Assembly: GCA_021809565.1 (NCBI GenBank)
Contig: JAJZKG010000001.1
Coordinates: 34,691 to 98,690 of the forward strand
Length of the DNA stretch: 64,000 nt
Reading direction: 5' to 3'
Origin: a bacterium
GTDB taxonomy: Bacteria; Patescibacteria; Dojkabacteria; JAKAPS01; JAJZLI01
The notes under the pieces are model-generated. The model searched no databases. It saw only the letters and a program-made list of their open reading frames with translations, and had not been told where the DNA came from. Within the stretch, counting starts at the first letter, position 1, and each line of letters starts with the position of its first letter. A program made the translations under genes and the position numbers. Of this stretch, positions 28,941-37,785 are shown in pieces.

Positions 28941-29024
28941 TAATGCAATTATACCTAAAAAATTTAGTTTTATAAACTTTCTGGATCTTGATCAAAATCA
29001 AAACCCTCTAATCTAGTGTTATTC

Positions 29025-29050
29025 ATATTATTTTAATATTAAAATAATAT
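29025..29050. promoter_or_regulatory. 26-bp perfect AT palindrome between divergent genes
   Basis: The sequence is its own reverse complement over 26 bp, with centre TTTAATATTAAA. It lies between the divergent GT4 (28940) and uppS (29082) starts and could be a shared operator. Its composition is entirely A/T, so chance formation is less unlikely than for a mixed sequence. Confidence 0.4.
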
Positions 29051-29081
29051 AAGATATATTCTAAAACTTATGGCTTAAAAT

Positions 29082-29813
29082 ATGATAGATAAGATAACTA
29101 CAGTAAAGCAAATACCAATTGACAGGTTTCCTAAAAATATTCTCATCATCCCTGATGGCAATGGAAGGTGGGCAAAAGAGCATGGAAAGAATGTAACTGT
29201 GGGTCACAGGGTTGCTGCAGAAAGAATAAGAGATATACTTGAGGATTTGAAGGATATAGATCAGATAGAAACTATTACACTTTGGGCATTCTCATCAGAT
29301 AATTGGGTTAGAGATAAAAAGGAGATAAAAGGGATCATGTTGATTCTAGAATATATGATAACTAGATTAGAAAAAAGATTAATAGAGGAGAGGACAAGAT
29401 TTATACATATAGGTAGAAAAGACAGAATACCAGAAAAACTACTCCATGTAATATCAATGGTAGAGGAACATACAAAGTCATTCAATGGAAGAATATTGTC
29501 CTTAGCTATAGATTTTGGAGGAGAAGATCAACTTATGAGGGTTATAGAGAAGGCAAGAAATTTAGATAGGAACATTGAAATTGATAAATCCACATTTTAT
29601 GCTTTCAAGGATGGTGGTTCTTTGGTACCATCATCAGATTTAATAATACGTACATCTGGTGAAAGGAGAATATCTGACATAGGGTGGTTTAATGGTAAAG
29701 GTACAGAGTTGTATTTTGAACCTAAATATTTTCCAGATGTTAAAACCAATGATATACTTGATGCCATACTGGATTTTTCAAAAAGAGAGAGGAGAATGGG
29801 TGGACGAAAATAA
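29082..29813 (+). CDS. uppS: Isoprenyl (undecaprenyl) diphosphate synthase
   Basis: The 243-residue cis-prenyltransferase condenses isopentenyl diphosphate units to make the polyprenyl carrier lipid for wall and glycan synthesis. The signature IPDGNGRWAKEHG supplies the catalytic Asp (D25). TLWAFSSDNW, LAIDFGGEDQL (usually N-Y-G-G-R, here D-F-G-G-E) and the C-terminal DLIIRTSGERRISD and ELYFEPKYFPD complete the family pattern. The FGGE variant of the usual NYGGR is noteworthy but the catalytic core is intact. It makes the lipid carrier for the surrounding glycosyltransferases. Confidence 0.92.
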   Translation: MIDKITTVKQIPIDRFPKNILIIPDGNGRWAKEHGKNVTVGHRVAAERIRDILEDLKDIDQIETITLWAFSSDNWVRDKKEIKGIMLILEYMITRLEKRLIEERTRFIHIGRKDRIPEKLLHVISMVEEHTKSFNGRILSLAIDFGGEDQLMRVIEKARNLDRNIEIDKSTFYAFKDGGSLVPSSDLIIRTSGERRISDIGWFNGKGTELYFEPKYFPDVKTNDILDAILDFSKRERRMGGRK

Positions 29814-29849
29814 CAAGCTTATCAGACTCAGCTTTCTAAGCCTAGCTTT

Positions 29850-30077
29850 CTAATCTTCCTTTATATCGAGAACTCCAGTTATGTTTTTTATGGATCTTAC
29901 AAGGAGATCTGGTTTTTTATATCCTTCTACAGTAAGTTTTACATGGCTTGTGTACTTGTCTTGCATCTTTATTTCCATATATTCTATTTTAAAATCCAGT
30001 CTTCGTATATAAGATATGATTCTTAACATTGTATTTCCTTGGTCTATAATTGTAAGAGTGTATTTATTTTTGGTCAT
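29850..30077 (-). CDS. Short ACT-domain protein, acetolactate synthase small-subunit-like
   Basis: The 75-residue protein is a single ACT domain (YTLTIIDQGNTMLRIISYIRRLDFKIEYMEI, then a VKLTVEG strand and NITGVLDI). It is about half the length of a typical IlvN/IlvH and closer in size to enterobacterial IlvM. Its start overlaps the stop of the catalytic subunit (ATGA), so the pair should be made stoichiometrically. It probably regulates the enzyme by binding an amino acid. Confidence 0.8.
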   Translation of the reverse strand: MTKNKYTLTIIDQGNTMLRIISYIRRLDFKIEYMEIKMQDKYTSHVKLTVEGYKKPDLLVRSIKNITGVLDIKED

Positions 30078-31738
30078 TCTAGTCTTATTTCTCCTGTTGA
30101 AGCACCTGGTTCTATCATAGGGAAGACAGCTTCTTCTTTTAGAGTTTTAAATTCAATAATGTATGGACCAGGATATTGCCTTGCCCTTTTTATTGCTCCA
30201 TCAACTTTGTCTTTTGTATCTACAGTTTCTCCTTTTATCCCAAATGCTTCTGCTAATTTAATAAAATCTGGATTTAAAAGTTCCACATGTGAGAGTTGTC
30301 CGTCAAAAAATAAATCTTGCCACTGACGTACCATTCCAAGATACCCGTTATTTATAATAGCTATTTTTACATTAATTTTCTCTTGTTTTATTACTGCAAT
30401 CTCCTGCATTGTCATTTGTATTCCTCCATCTCCAACTATTATCCAACATTCTTTATCAATGCTTGCTACCTCGACACCAATACCTGCAGGAAGGGCAAAT
30501 CCCATTGTTCCTGCACCACCAGATGTAAAGAAAGAATTAGGGGTTCTGGATTTATAGTATCGTGCTGCAATCATCTGATTTTGTCCTACATCTGCAACGA
30601 TTAGAGCTTTACCCTCTGTAATTTCTGAAAGTCTCTTTACAACATATGAACATGTAAGTTCAGGATTTTTATCTTCTTTATTTATTACCTTTATATTTTC
30701 TTCCTCTTCCCATTCTTTTATTCTTAAAAACCATTCCTTTCTTTCTTTATGTTTAATATGGGGTTGTATCTTTTTGAAAAACTCTTTTAAATCAGAGTGT
30801 ATACTTATATCTGGTTTAACATTCTTAGCAATCTCATTATCATTAATATCAACATGGATAATTTTAGCTGACCGAGCATATCCATCTAATCTCCCTGTTA
30901 CTCTATCATCAAATCTCATGCCTAAGGCTATAATACAGTCAGCCTTTTCTGTTGCAATATTGGGAGCATAATTTCCATGCATCCCAAGCATACCTATGTA
31001 TAGAGGATGGTATTCGTCTATTGAAGATAATCCATGCAAGGTACATGCTACAGGTATATTGCCAGTCTCTGCTAAATTGAGTAGGTCTTTATAAGTTTCT
31101 GATATTCTTATTCCATGACCTGCTAGTATCAGAGGGTTTTTGGAGTTATTAATAATTTCTGCTGCATCTTTAATGTCTGTATCATCAGGGTTCTTCTTTA
31201 TATTCATGGGTATATGATACACGGTCTTTTTGTTCTTGATCTCACCTGATTGAGCATCTTTTGATATATCTATGAGTACTGGTCCAGGTCTTTGGGAAGT
31301 TGCTATTTTTATTGCCTCATATACGGCATCTTCTATAAGCTCTGGTTCTCTTATTAGAAAATTATATTTTGTTGTAACTGCAGTGATTCCCACGATGTCT
31401 GTTTCTTGGAAAGCATCAAGTCCTATAAGGTCTGAAAATACCTGTCCTGTTATAGCAAGAATAGGGACTGAATCCATCATTGCATCCACCAGTCCAGTGA
31501 CCAAATTAGTAGCTCCTGGTCCTGAGGTTGCAAAACATACGCCAATAGTGTTTGTGTACCTTGCATATCCTTCAGCTGCATGTATAGCTCCTTGTTCGTG
31601 ACGCACTAAAATATGTCTTAATTCTGGGGTTTTTGCAAGGGCGTCATATATGGGCATGATGGCTCCACCTGGATATCCAAAAATTGTGTTGATGTTATTT
31701 TTTACTAAACTGTGAAGTAAAACTTGAGCTCCAGTCAT
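30074..31738 (-). CDS. ilvB: Acetolactate synthase large subunit
   Basis: The 554-residue thiamine-diphosphate enzyme joins two pyruvates (or pyruvate and 2-oxobutyrate) in the first common step of branched-chain amino acid synthesis. It has the N-terminal TPP pyrimidine domain with the catalytic Glu in VRHEQGAIHAAEGYAR (E47) and ATSGPGATNL. A central FAD-type domain (about 190-320) and a C-terminal TPP domain with GDGGIQMTMQEI...NNGYLGMVRQWQ follow. It is intact. No other pathway gene is visible in the window. A -10 box TATAAT ends 9 nt before ATG 31738 (minus strand), so the message is probably leaderless. Confidence 0.93.
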   Translation of the reverse strand: MTGAQVLLHSLVKNNINTIFGYPGGAIMPIYDALAKTPELRHILVRHEQGAIHAAEGYARYTNTIGVCFATSGPGATNLVTGLVDAMMDSVPILAITGQVFSDLIGLDAFQETDIVGITAVTTKYNFLIREPELIEDAVYEAIKIATSQRPGPVLIDISKDAQSGEIKNKKTVYHIPMNIKKNPDDTDIKDAAEIINNSKNPLILAGHGIRISETYKDLLNLAETGNIPVACTLHGLSSIDEYHPLYIGMLGMHGNYAPNIATEKADCIIALGMRFDDRVTGRLDGYARSAKIIHVDINDNEIAKNVKPDISIHSDLKEFFKKIQPHIKHKERKEWFLRIKEWEEEENIKVINKEDKNPELTCSYVVKRLSEITEGKALIVADVGQNQMIAARYYKSRTPNSFFTSGGAGTMGFALPAGIGVEVASIDKECWIIVGDGGIQMTMQEIAVIKQEKINVKIAIINNGYLGMVRQWQDLFFDGQLSHVELLNPDFIKLAEAFGIKGETVDTKDKVDGAIKRARQYPGPYIIEFKTLKEEAVFPMIEPGASTGEIRLE

Positions 31739-31784
31739 TGAAATTTTATTATAACATTAATTATATTAAATCTTAATAAGCTGA

Positions 31785-31951
31785 GTTAGATCACAACAAG
31801 GCTAACGAAGTTACTTTCGTTAGATCTTTGGACATAGGTCCTTGGATCTAGATCCTTAAAAGAGAATATAGATAAGAGATTAAAGTATCTCTGGTAAGCC
31901 TACTTTTGATCTAACCAAGAACCTTCGGTTAATGTACCTATTTGATCTAAT
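31785..31951. repeat. Nested imperfect inverted repeat of about 165 bp
   Basis: TTAGATC at 31786 and 31820 is mirrored by GATCTAA at 31908 and 31944, both pairs centred on about 31868. Each arm carries its own hairpin: CTAACGAA/TTCGTTAG on the left, TAACC/GGTTA-type on the right. The centre holds a perfect GGATCTAGATCC (31844-31855) and AGAGA/TCTCT. The element fills the space between ilvB and the AbiE toxin gene. A MITE-like insertion or strongly structured RNA is possible. Confidence 0.55.
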
Positions 31952-31971
31952 ACATAAGATATTGCGCTTTA

Positions 31972-33504
31972 TTAACTATTATTCAGAGACCACCTTATAG
32001 TTTGCCTGTTATTTTTTTTGAATCCGTTTTTATTTTCAAATGTTATATTAAAACCCTTTAAATTTATGTCTTTTATATAATAGTTAGAATCACTTTGCAC
32101 CACAGTCAAGGCTATACCTGATGGAATGTTTGTCATATGTATACCAAAATCTACCCACATGGTATATATTTTTTCTTTTATAGGGAGGGTTATATCTATT
32201 AACCCTGAGTTAGCAATACTTTCACTACTTATTGGTTCTAAAAATTTAAAAGAATAGTTATTAATAAAAATATCTAGACTTTGGATGTCTAGAAAATCTG
32301 TAGAATATACTGTATTTTGAAGTATATTATCTTTACCCCTAGTTTTTATCAAATTTTGTATTTTATCATATATTATTGTAATTAAAACTTTATCAATGTT
32401 TTCTAGACTTGGTGATACATATTTATTAAGATTCATAAATTCATTAATTTTCATTTCTTTTTCTTTGAAATGATTCATTAGACTTGCTAGTCTAACAAAT
32501 TCTCTTTCTAATATTTGAGTTTCGATTTTAAAATATTTATTATCTTGGTTTTGATAGTCATAAAAAGTAAAGGAGTATATCCTATAAGAACCATTTATAC
32601 TTTTAGTGATATCTCTAATTTGTAGATAGTCTATATTTATTACAGAGTAATTTTGTCTTAATAGTTGATATTTAGTTTTAAAGTCTTTGATGAATGATTC
32701 AACATATTTTTTGTCTGCAAATAAACTTTCTATGTCTACTTTTAAATCATTGTTCTTAATTTCTAATATTTTACTGTCTAGGAAAGAAAAGATATCTTTT
32801 GTGGTTATATTGTAAATATTAAGTATAAAAATAGAAGGTTTGATACCACGTTCCATATACCATATTAGATCATAAAAATCTCTACCTTTTATTCTTACTC
32901 CAGTTTTTCCAACTTCAAAATTTCTATTTTTACAGGCAATCATTTTAGATGCCATGAGTCCTTCATCTTTTAACCTTTTGATTACTATAGAACGATTATT
33001 TTTACTTATTATACTAGGAGTTATAATTTCTAAAGTTTCTTTGTTGGTTAATTTTTGGATTGCACTATCTAGAGTATATTCGATTTTTACTTTTAGCACA
33101 TTCCTGTCAGCTATATTATTTACAAATCCCAGTTTTTTAAGAATATCTGGAAATTTTATCTCTATTCTTTGGGTGTTAGATTTTTGAGATTTTTCAATAA
33201 TTTCAAATGCAAATCCCAAATTTTCCTCACGCAAGGTTTTTTCAAGAAATATTTTTAGAGTATTAGCCAATGTATTCTTTTTAGATATAAAATCCAAATC
33301 CTCTGATAATCTTGGAAAATCATCACCAAAGCATAAAGCCAGACAAGTTCCTCCTATAAAAATAAAATCAAAAGTGTCGTTTCTAAATATTTTTTCAAGA
33401 ATTAAGACATGTAGATAGTTTTTGAGGTTTTTTTCTAGTATATCAGTAGAAATATTTTGTTTTTTTAAGTTTGATATAAATAGTTTAATTTTTTCAATTT
33501 CCAT
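31972..33504 (-). CDS. abiEii: AbiEii-type nucleotidyltransferase toxin
   Basis: The 510-residue protein carries the N-terminal DNA polymerase-beta-like nucleotidyltransferase motif FIFIGGTCLALCFGDDFPR followed by LSEDLDF (GG...S-x-D-x-D), as in AbiEii/AbiGii toxins. These modify tRNA ends or similar targets and block growth upon phage infection. A helical region (about 170-280) and a long C-terminal extension (about 290-510) make it longer than usual AbiEii proteins (about 300 residues). The antitoxin gene overlaps its start by 11 nt. Confidence 0.85.
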   Translation of the reverse strand: MEIEKIKLFISNLKKQNISTDILEKNLKNYLHVLILEKIFRNDTFDFIFIGGTCLALCFGDDFPRLSEDLDFISKKNTLANTLKIFLEKTLREENLGFAFEIIEKSQKSNTQRIEIKFPDILKKLGFVNNIADRNVLKVKIEYTLDSAIQKLTNKETLEIITPSIISKNNRSIVIKRLKDEGLMASKMIACKNRNFEVGKTGVRIKGRDFYDLIWYMERGIKPSIFILNIYNITTKDIFSFLDSKILEIKNNDLKVDIESLFADKKYVESFIKDFKTKYQLLRQNYSVINIDYLQIRDITKSINGSYRIYSFTFYDYQNQDNKYFKIETQILEREFVRLASLMNHFKEKEMKINEFMNLNKYVSPSLENIDKVLITIIYDKIQNLIKTRGKDNILQNTVYSTDFLDIQSLDIFINNYSFKFLEPISSESIANSGLIDITLPIKEKIYTMWVDFGIHMTNIPSGIALTVVQSDSNYYIKDINLKGFNITFENKNGFKKNNRQTIRWSLNNS

Positions 33505-34129
33505 ATTTTTCTTTGAATGTAATTAAAAGTTGTGATATTTTTTTCATTTTTTCTAATTTTAATTTAACGCAAATTGCATACAGTTTATCTAAATCTTTTG
33601 TTGTTATATTTTCCCAATTAAAACGTAAAGAATCTATATAGTCTAAAGAATCAGGAAATTTATTTTGTCTAAAGTAAAAATAATCAAAAAGTGCTTTATA
33701 CAAAGGTGCATAAGATATATAAAATCCATCCTTTTGATATACTCTTATGTCTCTAAAGAGAGTGGGAGTTATATTCCTGTATGTAAACGTGTTAAGGTCA
33801 TTAGATATGGATTGTGTCGTTTTTAGTGTTATTGAAACTATTCCATAGGTATGTTCTGTAAAAACGTTGTACTTTTTTAATATATAGCTCTCAGATAAAT
33901 AAGATGGGGCAATTAGGTGATTTGCAATAAATTCTATATAGGAGTCATTATTTCTATGAGATTCCAAGTATTCATTTGTTGTATATATGCCTCTTTTGAG
34001 CTTTACTATAGATTTATTCTTTATTAGTCTTGATATATACACATTTAGATGATTTTTGTCATAATACAAGGCCATAAGGTCTGACCTAGAGAAATAGGTC
34101 ATATCTTTAATTTTATCTAGAATATCCAT
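33494..34129 (-). CDS. abiEi: AbiEi-type antitoxin, transcriptional regulator
   Basis: The 211-residue protein has an N-terminal winged helix-turn-helix (FSRSDLMALYYDKNHLNVYISRLIKNKSIVKLKRGIY) with the AbiEi-typical RxGxY ending. The C-terminal domain is the type IV antitoxin fold. It should repress its own promoter, which carries a 14-bp-arm inverted repeat, and neutralise the AbiEii toxin made from the overlapping gene. Both genes look intact. Confidence 0.85.
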   Translation of the reverse strand: MDILDKIKDMTYFSRSDLMALYYDKNHLNVYISRLIKNKSIVKLKRGIYTTNEYLESHRNNDSYIEFIANHLIAPSYLSESYILKKYNVFTEHTYGIVSITLKTTQSISNDLNTFTYRNITPTLFRDIRVYQKDGFYISYAPLYKALFDYFYFRQNKFPDSLDYIDSLRFNWENITTKDLDKLYAICVKLKLEKMKKISQLLITFKEKYGN

Positions 34130-34139
34130 GTTAACTTGT

Positions 34140-34191
34140 TTGAGATAATATACAATATATGTATATTATCTCAAACAGCTTTATATGTCAA
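34140..34191 (-). promoter_or_regulatory. Promoter and operator of the AbiE pair
   Basis: On the minus strand TTGACA (34191-34186), a 17-nt spacer and TAATAT (34168-34163) form the promoter. The arms TTGAGATAATATAC (34140-34153) and GTATATTATCTCAA (34161-34174) are exact reverse complements around 7 nt and cover the -10 box and start site. This is where an AbiEi repressor would bind. Confidence 0.7.
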
Positions 34192-34198
34192 TAGGAAA

Positions 34199-34456
34199 AT
34201 GCTCAAGCTTTTTGATGAGACAGTATAGTTAAACAAAAAACACCTTGCAGAGCTTTTAGATAAAGATGTAAATACTATTGGTGAGTACATTCTAAATATT
34301 TATGCAGAAGCAGAATTAGAAGAGCCATCAACTACCCGGAGATTCAAGGTAGTTCAAATAGAGGAAAATAGATTTATTGGGAGAAACCTTATTTATTATA
34401 ATCTGGATGTGGTTATCTCTGTAGGATATAGAATTAGACCTTTTAAAGCTATGTAA
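34199..34456 (+). pseudogene. RhuM-family fragment with TGG changed to TAG
   Basis: The frame from ATG 34199 reads MLKLFDETV, stop (34226-34228), then LNKKHLAELLDKDVNTIGEY, ...NIYAEAELEEPST..., YYNLDVVISVGYRI and ends at TAA 34454-34456. RhuM/virulence-associated proteins have ETVWLTQKQxAELF and YNLDxIISVGYRVxS at these places. The stop therefore sits exactly at the conserved Trp, and the protein ends early where FRxWA should follow. It is divergent from the AbiE promoter. Non-functional remnant. Confidence 0.7.
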
Positions 34457-34470
34457 TTAAAGTGTCTTTG

Positions 34471-35595
34471 TTATTTTTTAAGCTCTATTATCTTTGAAAA
34501 GAATCCAGTAAATATTGTCTGGATTGACAGTATAAATAGAGTTAATCCTAATATTAGATGTCCTGATTCAAGTAATGCTCCAAAGTGATTCTCTCTCCAT
34601 TTTATATATGTATATATAAATAACAATAAACTTACAAAGAATATAAGCAGTCCAAAAGATAATATTTTCTCAAGTGTTAGTCTTTTTACAAATCTGGTGA
34701 TCCAGTCTGGTTTTGTGAATTCTTCTGTGGAGGAGTATTGTTTTGTTAAAAGTCCAAAGATCAATATGTTATATCCTGCGATTGTTAACATTGCTGCAAT
34801 GTATAGAACATGATAGTGAAGAACCCTTCCAAATATTTCAAATTGGCCTGGAGAGAGAAGTATAAAGATTAATATTCCAAACAGGAATATAAGGAGTCCT
34901 GGATATATAAACATATAATTTGTTCCTTGGGTTAACATGAAAGATAGATGTCTCCATCCATCTTTGAATGTATGTAATTTTGCCTCTGATCCACGTCTTG
35001 GATATAGGGTGATTGGAACTTCTGCAATTTTTAATTTTAATTTTGATGCTTTTATTATCATTTCAGATGCAAACTCCATCCCTGTTGTCTGTAGGTTTAA
35101 TCTCTTATATGATTCTTTGGTAATTCCTCTCATTCCACATTGAGAATCTGAAATTCTGATGTTATAAAAATGATTTAGTATGAATGTTAACACAGGAACT
35201 CCAATTTTGTGAGATAGTGGGGTAGCCCCTTTTTCTATTTTTCCTTTTTTATGTCTGTCACCTATTACAAAGTCATTTCCATCGTTTAGTTTTTTGTAGA
35301 ATTTAGGAATTTCTGAAAAATCATATGTATCATCCCCATCTCCCATTATCATGTATTTACCATGAGCATATTCAAATCCTTTCTTAAGGGCATTGCCATA
35401 TCCTTTTTCTTTTACTCTTATAACCAAAGCACCAGCTCTTTTTGCAATCTCTCTGGATTTATCTACGGACCCATTGTCAGACACAATTACCTCTCCTTTG
35501 ATTTTAAGACTTTTAATTGATTTTAATGCCTTTTTTATACAGACATCTATTGTTTGTTCTTCATTGAGGCAGGGTATTATTACAGATAATTCCAT
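34471..35595 (-). CDS. DPM1-like GT2 glycosyltransferase with C-terminal membrane helices
   Basis: In the 374-residue protein the GT2 domain (1-225) has LSVIIPCLNEEQTIDVCI, VIVSDNGSVDKS, MIMGDGDDTYDFSEIP as the DxD, and QCGMRGITKESYKRL. Four membrane helices occupy 230-370. This form transfers a sugar from a nucleotide donor to polyprenyl phosphate (dolichyl-phosphate-mannose synthase type). The product would feed GT-C enzymes such as the DUF2142 and YfhO proteins. Single gene. Confidence 0.87.
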   Translation of the reverse strand: MELSVIIPCLNEEQTIDVCIKKALKSIKSLKIKGEVIVSDNGSVDKSREIAKRAGALVIRVKEKGYGNALKKGFEYAHGKYMIMGDGDDTYDFSEIPKFYKKLNDGNDFVIGDRHKKGKIEKGATPLSHKIGVPVLTFILNHFYNIRISDSQCGMRGITKESYKRLNLQTTGMEFASEMIIKASKLKLKIAEVPITLYPRRGSEAKLHTFKDGWRHLSFMLTQGTNYMFIYPGLLIFLFGILIFILLSPGQFEIFGRVLHYHVLYIAAMLTIAGYNILIFGLLTKQYSSTEEFTKPDWITRFVKRLTLEKILSFGLLIFFVSLLLFIYTYIKWRENHFGALLESGHLILGLTLFILSIQTIFTGFFSKIIELKK

Positions 35596-35625
35596 ATTAC
35601 TTTATATAATACGCGATTATAGCAT

Positions 35626-36288
35626 TTATTGAATAGTTAAGACTACAGTTTGGTTATTACTTGTATTTTCAAATATAAACTGACCTCCGTCTATATGAGA
35701 TATCGCATAAGGTGTATTTTCTTGTATAGTTTTTGTATTTGTAGTAAATGGTGGAGCTAATCTTACTACAACATCAACATTTCCAGTTTTTGGATTAGTA
35801 TCTACTTCAAGGTTGGATGTATATATTGGAACTTCCGTACTTGTTATTGCACTAACTGTTTTCTCACCTTTTTGTTGAAAGAAATTTGCATCAGAACTAC
35901 CTTTTGGAAGTTGTACTACTAGTGTTGGAGCATTAGGGTTTGCGGTATTTGGTATAACTACAGCTTCTCCAGGTTTTAACCCAGTATTTAATACTTGTTG
36001 ATAAGATACTCTCTCAAATGTGTTTGGTTTAGGTTGTTGTACTGTTTCTGCAACTACACCAGCTGCTATAAGGCCTGCAAGTCCTAACATTATTAGTTTT
36101 GTTGTACTTGTTTTTTGTGGGTTAGATTTTTTTCTTCTGTTATAAGAAGTACTATCTGTTCTGGAATTATAGTCATGTCTTCTTGGAGTATCCCTATGTG
36201 AAGCTGGGGGATTATTCCTCCTATCAAAACCATAAAGTTTTTCAAGAGCTCTTGCTGATTCTATAGGATCTTTTTCTTCGTTACTCAT
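35626..36288 (-). CDS. Single-helix membrane-anchored protein, paralogue A
   Basis: The 220-residue protein has a charged, disordered cytoplasmic N-terminus (1-65, rich in R, S, N, P), one membrane helix (about 67-83, LIMLGLAGLIAAGVV) and an extracytoplasmic beta-rich domain. It shares VSYQQVLNTGLKPGEAVV, ANFFQQKGEK and the strand pattern at the C-terminus with the paralogue at 37098-37661. The upstream 45 bp are also alike in the two. Function unknown. Confidence 0.6.
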   Translation of the reverse strand: MSNEEKDPIESARALEKLYGFDRRNNPPASHRDTPRRHDYNSRTDSTSYNRRKKSNPQKTSTTKLIMLGLAGLIAAGVVAETVQQPKPNTFERVSYQQVLNTGLKPGEAVVIPNTANPNAPTLVVQLPKGSSDANFFQQKGEKTVSAITSTEVPIYTSNLEVDTNPKTGNVDVVVRLAPPFTTNTKTIQENTPYAISHIDGGQFIFENTSNNQTVVLTIQ

Positions 36289-36460
36289 AAAAGTATGTAA
36301 ATAATATTAATAAAAATATTATTACATAACTCATAGTTTTTGTCAACAAGTTATTAAATTTAGGTAGAAAATGTTGATTTTGTAGTATAAATCCATTATA
36401 TGTATTTAAAAATATAATTATATATTTATACCCATAGGTTTATATCAAAGTGTAGGTTGG

Positions 36461-36489
36461 TTGACATTCATAACTACAATGTATATACT
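36461..36489 (+). promoter_or_regulatory. Leaderless promoter of the DinJ/YafQ-like pair
   Basis: TTGACA (36461-36466), a 17-nt spacer and TATACT (36484-36489) are followed by 7 nt and ATG 36497. An apparent longer open frame starts on the TTG of the -35 box and is not used. Confidence 0.7.
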
Positions 36490-36496
36490 GTGTAGT

Positions 36497-36766
36497 ATGG
36501 ATACAGTTATCAGTGTTAGAGTAAACAAGGGGGTTAAAGAGTATGCAAAAGAAGTTGCTACATCTTGTGGGCTTACTCTTAGCGCTGTTATAAATTCTTA
36601 TTTAATACAAATTGCAGCAACTAGGCGTATCGAAATTTACTCTCCAGAACCTATGACCCAGAAACTTTCAAAGCTTATAGGGGAGGTGGAGAAAGAGTTA
36701 AAAGGTGGTAAAATTAGCAAGAAATTTGATAATGTTGATGATTTTATTGATGATTTAAGAAAATAG
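36497..36766 (+). CDS. RelB/DinJ-type antitoxin
   Basis: The 89-residue protein has a ribbon-helix-helix N-terminus (MDTVISVRVNKGVKEYAKEVATSCGLTLSAVINSYLIQIA) as in RelB/DinJ antitoxins, which binds operator DNA as a dimer. An acidic/basic C-terminal tail neutralises the toxin. The start at 36497 is set by the leaderless promoter. It is separated from the RelE/YafQ toxin by 6 nt. Confidence 0.85.
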   Translation: MDTVISVRVNKGVKEYAKEVATSCGLTLSAVINSYLIQIAATRRIEIYSPEPMTQKLSKLIGEVEKELKGGKISKKFDNVDDFIDDLRK

Positions 36767-36772
36767 CTATTC

Positions 36773-37033
36773 ATGCAAATCCAGTATCTCCCTAAGTTTA
36801 AAAAACAATTCCAAAAATTACCTTTTAAAATTCAGAATCAATTTAGAGATAGGTTGAAGATTTTACTTAAAGATCCAACAGATGCGAGGTTAAGGGTTCA
36901 TCCACTACAAGGTAGTTATAAAGGATACTGGAGCATGAATGTTAATGGAGATATTAGGGCCTTATATATACTACAAGGAGAAACACTAATAATTTTTGCA
37001 CTTATCGGCTCTCATAGTCAACTTTATGGGTAA
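36773..37033 (+). CDS. RelE/YafQ-type mRNA interferase toxin
   Basis: The 86-residue protein is a RelE/ParE-superfamily toxin. HPLQGSYKGYWSMNVNGDIRALYIL and ALIGSHSQLYG match the YafQ pattern (HPL..G..KG....V.GD.R..Y....GSHS.LF), with the active-site His residues in HPL and GSH. It would cleave mRNA in the ribosome. It forms an operon with the DinJ-like antitoxin and appears intact. Confidence 0.88.
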   Translation: MQIQYLPKFKKQFQKLPFKIQNQFRDRLKILLKDPTDARLRVHPLQGSYKGYWSMNVNGDIRALYILQGETLIIFALIGSHSQLYG

Positions 37034-37097
37034 TTAAAATAGATTTGGTTGACTGGTATTTTAGAAGTGATGAGTGTAGTAAAAGTTATAAAGACTA

Positions 37098-37661
37098 CTA
37101 TCCTTGATTTATGGTTACAGTTATTGTATCCCCATTTGGATTTTGAAAACTAATACTTTTAAGTGGAGTTGGAGTTTTGTATTGCGTGATAACTTCAGTA
37201 TCTTTTGTTTTTGGGTTAGTAATTACCGTTGGTTTTTTAAGTTGTACGGATTTGCCATTAGATGCAATACCTTCGCCTGTTTTAAAGTTCTCTTCTTTAA
37301 AGAAATTAGATGAAGGACTTTGGTTTGCAAAATCCATTACTACATTTAGAGTATTTGATCCTGTGGTTGATTGTCTGATTGATATTTCTCCAGGTTTTAG
37401 CGTTTCTGTATATGGTACTCTAGTAAGAGTGTCAGTAATAGAGGTGTGTGAAAGTTCTATGACACCAATAGATCCCATAATCACTCCTGCAATAATGGCA
37501 TTTCTTTTAATTTTTTGTCTTTTTAACTTTCGTGATTGTAGTTCTAGAATATTGTCAGACTCTTCAATATCAGCAATCTTTTCTGATACTTGTTCTTTTA
37601 GAGTTGTAGCAGGGCTAAAAAGTGACACTAAATCATTGCCAGATAATCTTTCTTCACTCAT
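37098..37661 (-). CDS. Single-helix membrane-anchored protein, paralogue B
   Basis: The 187-residue protein has a cytoplasmic N-terminus (1-52), a membrane helix (about 53-68, NAIIAGVIMGSIGVI) and an extracytoplasmic domain. VPYTETLKPGEISI, SSNFFKEENFKTGEG and PKTKDTEVITQYKTPTP align with paralogue A. The opposite-strand open frames at 37104-37671 are shadows. Together with the toxin-antitoxin remnant at 37786 it forms the second half of a tandem duplication. Confidence 0.6.
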   Translation of the reverse strand: MSEERLSGNDLVSLFSPATTLKEQVSEKIADIEESDNILELQSRKLKRQKIKRNAIIAGVIMGSIGVIELSHTSITDTLTRVPYTETLKPGEISIRQSTTGSNTLNVVMDFANQSPSSNFFKEENFKTGEGIASNGKSVQLKKPTVITNPKTKDTEVITQYKTPTPLKSISFQNPNGDTITVTINQG

Positions 37662-37785
37662 AAGAAACTAAATATAATGTTAACAATAATATTATTACAT
37701 GACTTATAGTTTTTGTCAATGAGTTATTTAATTTGATTGTAAATACTGTATTGATATTCAGGGTTTACAGACTAGTGTAAGATTG

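Noticed and set aside
31739..31971. T-box or amino-acid attenuator upstream of ilvB
   Set aside because: No T-box sequence, no leader peptide and no terminator/antiterminator pair were visible; the -10 box lies 9 nt before the ATG, so the hairpins would be upstream of the transcript.
37177..37671. 164-codon plus-strand frame opposite membrane paralogue B
   Set aside because: The minus-strand reading has a membrane helix and a paralogue; the plus-strand reading has neither.
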